A DNA stretch of 64,000 nt from the NCBI GenBank assembly GCA_900708905.1, contig CAADRB010000004.1:2545685-2609684 (forward strand). The letters run 5' to 3'. The stretch comes from Hymenolepis diminuta. Taxonomy: Eukaryota; Platyhelminthes; Cestoda; Cyclophyllidea; Hymenolepididae. The position numbers were made by a program, and so were the translations under genes. The notes beneath the pieces were generated by a model that did not search any database, was not told where the DNA came from, and saw nothing but the letters and a program-made list of their open reading frames with translations. Positions 57,531-64,000 of this stretch are shown piece by piece (the first letter of the stretch is position 1; each line of letters opens with the position of its first letter).

Positions 57531-59781
57531 AACATACTAAATTTTAAAAACTATGTATCCAGCTGTCCAATTCGTATGCTCCTTACGATCATTAAATAAA
57601 TTGACTTGTTATAAGGCGGCACGCTCAAAGTCATGGATAAGAAAAGTCAATCAAGACGCTTAGGAAGTCTTTGATGTGGCCGGCCTATCACAATCGAAAG
57701 CCAATAAAGTCGGTTTACATTCCTCAGGTGAATTCGCACAAGAATAGTGAAAAGTAGTGTTATATAAGCATTTTTGCAGATAAGATAGCAATGCTTTTAC
57801 TCTCTTGAAAATATCGCAGCTCCACAAGCATAACGATCAGGCCGAATTTAGGATATTTTAAGTCTTTTTAGAGACAATTTCACGTCCGCTCTTGACATTA
57901 GTCCATCCTCGAGGGACTTTGGAGGTGATTTCCTTCAGTTTCGAAGTACGTAAATGAATAAAACGAACTAACACCGAAAGTCTGCTTATATTCTTTAAGC
58001 TGAGTTAGGCAGTGAACAAATTGAGATCCAAAACTTCCTGAACCAAAATCCTTACTTCCTCCTCAAAAATAAAACTTTTAAGCTATATATCTGCTTGTTC
58101 GACTATTGTAATGTAAATTAACTTTATAAATGGACGTACGATTATATATAACCCTAGTTTTTATGCAAATTTATGCGAAAATAACTGTCAAAACAAAAGT
58201 TAATCGTGATGGGAGGGATTGTACAGCATTGTTTATTTATTTGATAGTCAAGTTGAGGATCAGTCACCTTTGAGTATTGTTCATTTGTGCACTTTTAATT
58301 CTGCACCTGGATCTCTCCTTTTCTCACCTCCTCCCACCCCCTGTTCCATAAATTCATCATTCCATGTCGATATTTATTTTAACCTTTGATCTCAATCGTT
58401 TTCTACCTCTAATGATGAAGAATAGTAACGTAAGTATGCACTTTTAGTTCAGCTGATATTTTGATATCCTCAGGGGTACTTGTAGTGATACACTAAGTAG
58501 GTATTTTGTATTACAAGATATTCATTAAATTTCATTCTACCTAAAAGATGAATGAGAAATTCATTAAAAAAGTGATAAAGATGTCCCATTTTTTTGCTTT
58601 GATATGGTTATTTATGATAAAGCAAAAATACTAAATAATTTCCATCTATAGAGAAAACTCCTAGATGGTTCAAACATGTAATGAAAAAGCGCAAAATAGG
58701 GGGAAAATTTACCTAAAGATCATATTGGCTGTTTAATGGGTACAGTTACTTTAAAAATACAAATTCTGTATTAAAATATAGTATTTCATATTTTCTACAT
58801 TCATCATCATTACATTTCTTTGCGTCCATATTTATAGAATGCATTTTAAGGATGCATTCTTTGATAAAATTTAAACATTTTTAGGAAAATATAGTCAGTC
58901 TAATAATACCATACTTCATAAGATTCAAACATTCTGAAGAAGTTTTTAACTATTCTATAACTTTTGCCTTCATTTTTCATTTAGTCAAATTTAATAATTT
59001 CAATCCGAAAAGACCAGATCTCATTTCATAAGAATAACTTGAGTTAGAAATCAACCCCTTTACAATAGATTTTATCTAGAGAACTACTCTCCATTTTAAG
59101 TGTCACCAAACACTTGCCTCCCAGCCTAATTTAAAACTGGGTCGGCGCTATTATGGCCAGTAATATGATGTACGCTTCCAATTGGAGAATACTATGATTC
59201 GAACAGCTTGGACCCAGAAAAAAGGCTTGTAATTCACAAAAAGCTTCTCTTCCCTTTCTTCAGAAATTATGTGACTTGAGTGTAGGGGACTAATTTGTAA
59301 CTCAGTCAATAATGTGGCAGCGAAGAGATTTGATTCCCGATTACGATTATGGAAGAACAGTAATCGAAAAATTTAGTCTCGGAGGAACAAATCCTCTTCC
59401 CTGAATGTTTATGAAGTCTGATTAGAGCATTAAACATGTTCGATTCTGCCTCATATCACTGTTCTAAATTAAGGATTTCACCATCTACATCGTCAGTTAT
59501 ATTTTGGGTAATTTTTTACGTGTCTAGTTGACCCTGGCGTAGAAATTCCATTTGCTGATTTTGGAATAACATCAATCTTAGTTGCGCAAAAATTGGATGA
59601 ATTATTCTAATTATTGCTCCTAATTGTAGACTGGCTGGATCACGCACTTTTCATAAAACTGCCTTGGTAATTACTCCTCCAAAGGACTGTTAATTTACAT
59701 ACAATTACGACAAATTTGTGCTGGTCTTATTTTCAACATTATAATCCGTAATCTTTTTCTTCTCTTATTTGTATGAGTCAG
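57531..59781. other. Non-coding stretch left of the orphan terminal exon
   Basis: AT-rich. An ATG frame of about 22 codons (MSIFILTFDLNRF and on) ends at a GTAAGT at 58432 and might be a first exon, but its phase does not join directly to 59782. No other feature. Confidence 0.3.
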
Positions 59782-59935
59782 TGACAAAAATGAACTATAT
59801 GCCGCTCTCCATACGAAGCCAAAGAAAAGCAAAATAATCGAGCCAAAATTGTTCTCCACATCATCTCAAGATCATGTGCCTAAAGTCAGCGACGACGTTT
59901 CGCAAGATGAGTGTTGGAAAACACATTCCTTTTAA
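59782..59935 (+). CDS. Terminal exon of an unidentified gene
   Basis: A long pyrimidine tract (TTTTTCTTCTCTTATTT) leads to an AG at 59780-59781. The frame is then open for 50 codons, from DKNELYAALHTKPKKSK to QDECWKTHSF and TAA at 59933. The composition (Lys, Ser, Asp rich) suits a disordered C terminus. AATAAA at 60062-60067, about 127 bases after the stop, gives a sensible 3' end. The upstream codon before the acceptor is out of frame (TGA), so this must be spliced. No family is recognised and upstream exons were not found. Confidence 0.45.
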
Positions 59936-60061
59936 TTGCTCTGGATCTTCTGTAAAATGAGACCTTTAGTTTATTCAAAATCAGGCCTTCCAAAAATAGT
60001 TCTAAAGGATAAAATTTGTATTAGTGGCTATTCTACTTCCAAATTTATTAATATCACCGAA

Positions 60062-60067
60062 AATAAA
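60062..60067 (+). terminator. Polyadenylation signal AATAAA
   Basis: Sited about 127 bases after the stop of the orphan terminal exon at 59782-59935. Confidence 0.4.
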
Positions 60068-62284
60068 TAAGAAAGTATTTTTCAGTATTTAGTCAATCTG
60101 AACAGAAGATCGATGTTGTATCATTGAGGGACTTGGTTTTTGTATTTTATTATTTAAATTTAAACCATTTAAACACAACGTCGTATCTACGATACGATTT
60201 TAGAAAGGAGTACTTAGACTTGAAGGTAAAACTTACTGGACAGAGGCGAAAGGTAAATTGGGGAATTCAAGTTTTGAAACTGAAGTTCAGTTGCGGTTAG
60301 TCAGTAAAACTTCCTTCATTAATGTTTTTGAGCGTATTTTGTTGGAGCTTAGAGTTGAAGGCAAGTGGACACAAAATTGTAAAATTTGACTTTCAAGAGC
60401 GAAGGTGTGTATCCATTTGCATGTTTGCGTTGATCTAGATCTAGGCTTTCTAGAAGAAATTTTAAAAGACTGGGTAGTAGCTCCATTCCCATCTTTAAAG
60501 TTACAGATCTAGAGAGATTTTTTTCTTCCGATATCCAAGGCAGCAGGATGATTCTAGCATACGTGATTTTAGTATATTAGTACTCACCTTAGGTCTGCCA
60601 ATGATTAGGCACCTGAATTCTGGACAAAGTTTCCTCGTGGCATGACCTAGTTCTCTAAAGTTTCCAATTATTCGTAACTAGACAGTACAATACGATGGGA
60701 TCCAATTAAGAAGTGTTTCACTTGGGCTTTTTTGGGTTTTTGTTACTCTATCAGCCAATTATTATCACCAACAGTAGATTCTGAAAGGAGTTCATGATTG
60801 TTGAGGTTCATCTAATTGTAGTTCCTTGATTACTTGAAACCAAGCTTCATATGACAAGGCTCTTGGCAAAATACAAATAAGTGCTAGCCTATGTTGAGAT
60901 TGGAAATTCTTCTACCTCCGAATTCATCAATACTGTCATGGAGGAGAAATTAGGCAAAATATTTCCCTTCCTCTTTAGCCAACAAGTCTTTTTTGCACCA
61001 CAGGGTGTAATTAGCACACACAACTGTTTCTTCGTGCAACTAAATATCAATCAGACAGTTTGGGGAATTTATTAGAGGTGACGTCAGACGATAAATAATT
61101 TTACTCGAAAATTTCACAATCGCCAATTAGGCGACAATTAGCCTTAATGTCTAGAAGTAGTGATCATATGGTGGGAAGCAATCTGGATGCCAAATTTTTT
61201 AGCTGCATTTCTTTTTTTTTCACTGAGATAATTTTTTAACTCCAACTCGAATTAGAAAACACTGGAAAAAAATTCTATCGGATTAAGAGCCACTAGGCAA
61301 GAAAAAAGAGAATGCTGTTTTATCTAATATTTTATTAAAAAATCCGATTAGAAAAACTGTAAGGACTGTTTTGAAAATCATTGGATTTAGTCCGGATTAG
61401 TTCAAGAAGATAAAAGTACTGCAGAAGTATTTATTAACGTCTTCAGCTATGGCTACAATTGTGCAGACCGAGTAGAAAGAAGGCAGAAGATTTGTGACTC
61501 AGCAAAGTCCTCCTTCTCTCTTTTTATAAAGTACAGTTGTTTACATATAACTGTGGATTATCAGATTGATTGGCTACCAACGAAATTGCAGAGCAGAGAA
61601 TTCATTTCTAGGTACGAATAATGAAGGAATAGTGATTGAAAAATCCAATACCCTCGAAATGGGTTTTGTTGTGTTTCATTTATTCTTCACGGGCATCGAT
61701 TATGTTTCTCATCAAATAGGCAAAACCAACTTTTTATACTAGGACAATGTATAAAAGAATGAATCTCCTACTTCAAGAGACTTGATTACAACAAGATATA
61801 TATGATACATATATATATTTTTTTTTTCTTATGAAGAACGACATCCAGTGCAATTTCCACATTAAGGCCTTCTAAACTTTGTAAACAAAGTAGCATCGAT
61901 CACCACTCGAATTCAAGGAATATCTTTGGTTTTTTAAATGACAAATGTCAATTTGAACTCTTATCTCCATCCAGTAAATGGAAAACTGACACTTTTCATT
62001 TGTACCTTTGACACGGGTTGTAGCAGATCATTGCTGATTGAATGGATTTTATTATGGAAAGCTTCAAATCTGCAGATCTTTAGAAAGTGTACATATGCAA
62101 AGACGTAAATCTCAGTGCTAAGGTCTGTCACAGTTTTTTGCAAATATAGGGAGTTAGCGGTAATTTTTAAGTTCGTTGAAGGTACATGTTTTCAACTTGC
62201 ATCATGGGTCGAGGAATCGCATCTTAAGGTCGCTCTTTAAAGGAACTATCATTTTGCCATTTTCTTTTAAACAGTATTAAGAAG
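60068..62284. other. AT-rich non-coding stretch
   Basis: No supported gene. An AT tract (ATATATATGATACATATATA then a T run) lies at about 61797-61828. Short open frames at 60881 and 61961 show no protein-like character. Confidence 0.4.
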
Positions 62285-62392
62285 CACGCTGGACCATTCT
62301 GTACACTCGGTGATCCGATGAAATTCGAAATCACAGCCTCTACGTGAATAAACGAGTTGATATGTGGATCGGTGTGCTAAGGTTTGCCCATT
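62285..62392 (-). repeat. tRNA-derived SINE copy (degenerate)
   Basis: The minus strand reads CACGTAGAGGCTGTGATTTC then GAATTTCATCGG, matching the spacer, B-box (TTCGAAT) and 3' part of the family. Confidence 0.5.
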
Positions 62393-63146
62393 TGTCGCTT
62401 ACATCAAGAAATAAAAGTCTATTAGGGCAATAGAGGTCTCTAAAATGATTATTCTACTCAGGGGGAGAACAAGGAAATAGTTCTATTCAATGAGTTTGAT
62501 AATTACTTCAAGTAATTGTAATGTCCAGATATCTAGATTGCGATCTGGTCTACCTCTTTAACGTTAGTATTTGTGATCTAGAGATGCATTCTCTCCAGTC
62601 TTTGTAAGTAGTTACAGTAATCCGAAAATTTAAATATCTAAATTGCTTAAACCATCATCCTTTTTCGTTATATCCGGCTACTTCCTAAACGAAATACTCA
62701 GTATTCAAAAACCTTCCAACCTTCCCCGACTTTGAAAACAGCCACAAACAAGTACATATAGAATATATTTATATATAAGTGGACAGGTGTGTGTATAAAG
62801 TCGGGGACAGGAGGGACCAGAGTTTTGTTCTACACAAGGGCTTAAGGGAGGGAACTGGAAGAGAGGAAAGAGAAGTAGGGAACACCGGGTAATGTGGTTC
62901 TAACCTCTGGCGCTTACTTCAGACTGGTATACGTTGGCTATATTTTGGGGTCACGAAAAGTAGGGAAAGGGGGAGGAGACACTTTGGGGAAGGGAGAAGG
63001 GGGCTGACCAAATCGATAAGAAGCCGATAAAACGCGGCGCGAGCGAGCGTTGGAGTATGTACGTTAGTGTGCAAATATGTACACGCAGGGAGAAGGATAA
63101 ACCGGGATTCTTTCATACACAGAACCATACATACGTGAGCACGTTT

Positions 63147-63152
63147 ATTTCT
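63147..63152 (-). terminator. Polyadenylation signal for the SOCS-like gene
   Basis: The plus strand TTTATT gives AATAAA on the minus strand, about 185 bases after the stop codon at 63335. Confidence 0.45.
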
Positions 63153-63334
63153 CAAGAGACAGCTGGGGACAGGGTACACAATTCGAAAATGTGAGAGACA
63201 CCTCCACACATATTGTTCTGTACAAAAGGAGGAAGGGTGACAAATTTGGCTCGAAAAGAGTGGGAAGAAATAAAGGCGACGAAACGAAAGGGGGAGGGGG
63301 GAGGTATTCACCGGGAGATTTGGGAATTAGGATT

Positions 63335-63724
63335 TCAAAGTTTTTGGGGGGAAGAAGAGCGGAGAGGAAATTGGAGAGGAGGTCGATCACGGATAGCCTC
63401 TTCAAAATCTTCCAGCGACTCCCAGTAGACTTGTTTTTCAAGGAGGTAGCCAATCTGACTGGGTGGTAGTGGTAAACGCGCTACATGGTCTCGTCGGACA
63501 TGGGAGAGAATAGTGAAACGTGCCAGGTGTTTGAGTGATTGTACAACCTGGAATCGCGAAAGAGGGTAGAGGAGAGACACCTCCACAGGCTGTTGACCTG
63601 GTGTGCTTGTCTGCAGGAAGTAATGGTACTTTCCGCCGATTGAATGTGCAACGGCCTTCTCGATAAACTCCACCACTGTGCTTGCACTGTGAGACTCCGG
63701 TTCGAACCAAAAGCTGAATCGTCC
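63335..63724 (-). CDS. SOCS6/SOCS7-like protein, last exon
   Basis: A minus-strand exon after the acceptor TTGCTTGTAG (AG at 63726-63725); 128 residues and a stop. It begins inside an SH2 domain (GRFSFW, then VVEFIEKAVAHSIGGKYHYF), continues through LLYPLSRF, and ends with a SOCS box. The BC-box-like SLKHLARFTI binds elongin B/C in this family, and LPLPPSQIGYLLEK is the Cul5-type box. An acidic tail (ESLEDFEEAIRD) and RPPLQFPLRS follow. Order and spacing fit SOCS6/7; the LYP-[VL]-SRF motif and acidic tail favour SOCS7. Such proteins recruit phosphotyrosine targets to a Cul5 ubiquitin ligase and damp insulin or cytokine signalling. The first half of the SH2, including the FLVR phosphotyrosine pocket, lies beyond the right edge. 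Plus-strand open frames here are shadows. Confidence 0.9.
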   Translation of the reverse strand, partial: GRFSFWFEPESHSASTVVEFIEKAVAHSIGGKYHYFLQTSTPGQQPVEVSLLYPLSRFQVVQSLKHLARFTILSHVRRDHVARLPLPPSQIGYLLEKQVYWESLEDFEEAIRDRPPLQFPLRSSSPQKL

Positions 63725-64000
63725 TACAAGCAAAAAAAGTCAGCTAAGCAGATTGATAAATCAATTCATCAAAACTTACCCATAAACTAAATCATATAAG
63801 GATTGATTTTAGAGAAAAGAACTGAATAAGACCTCTGATATTCATATGAAGAAGGCTGTGACATCTAGCGATTGCATCTAGCATTCAATTCAGATTCTAA
63901 CTATAATATCAAGTGGTGAGATTCGTTCTCATGATGCTAAAATATCAGATTTGAGCTCTGACAAAGTTCAGTTAGAAGTCTCTGGATATCATTCTTTTAT
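63725..64000 (-). other. Intron upstream of the SOCS-like last exon
   Basis: No preceding exon is seen up to the window end. A GTAAGT at 63780-63775 preceded by TTTAG|TTTATGG could mark a 7 nt micro-exon (giving Phe-Met before GRFSF), since its phase fits. This could equally be coincidence. Confidence 0.35.

Noticed and set aside
63145..63469. Overlapping open frames opposite and beside the SOCS-like exon
   Set aside because: They are shadows of the SOCS-like coding exon and of GC-rich 3' UTR; no family features.
1..64000. CRISPR arrays, operons, riboswitches or other bacterial systems
   Set aside because: Spliced genes, SINEs and a mariner show eukaryotic nuclear DNA. No spaced direct-repeat array was seen.

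Overview
This is a 64 kb, AT-rich window of animal nuclear DNA with few genes. It contains spliceosomal introns, a dead mariner transposon, a tRNA-derived SINE family in both orientations, and two runs of N (14104-14287 and 36587-36624). Exons are short. One gene mixes 37-45 bp mini-introns with a roughly 6 kb intron. That pattern fits a parasitic flatworm better than most animals, but no lineage-diagnostic sequence was found, so the organism is given only as an invertebrate metazoan, possibly a platyhelminth.

Three genes are recognised from protein sequence, and their exons (for the two multi-exon models) join in consistent phase. (1) Plus strand, 709-7188: the 3' four exons of a sororin (CDCA5)-like cohesion factor, ending in the conserved C-terminal sororin motif. 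(2) Minus strand, 25962-19025: a class I phosphatidylinositol transfer protein (PITP alpha/beta type), assembled from six exons and complete or nearly so. (3) Minus strand, 63724-63335: the last exon of a SOCS6/SOCS7-type protein, with half of the SH2 domain and the SOCS box; the rest lies beyond the window's right edge.

Between these are long non-coding stretches containing decayed repeats: a mariner copy of the irritans type (13133-14355); at least eleven SINE copies; a near-perfect 693 bp inverted duplication (47003-47695 against 50959-51651) that contains a candidate exon; about three diverged tandem units of 1.3-1.36 kb (37.5-40.5 kb); and pairs of diverged paralogous segments that still have matching open frames (31068-31319 with 54559-54771; 22381-22584 with 42348-42542). 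Several orphan exon candidates were found by open frame plus splice sites. The best are 59782-59935 (+), 52981-53050 (-), 9868-10067 (+) and 17469-17580 (+); their genes were not identified.

The genes do not form an operon or pathway. The three recognised ones concern sister-chromatid cohesion, lipid transfer and cytokine/insulin-type signalling control, and are simply neighbours. All identifications come from recalled family features and need homology searches to confirm.
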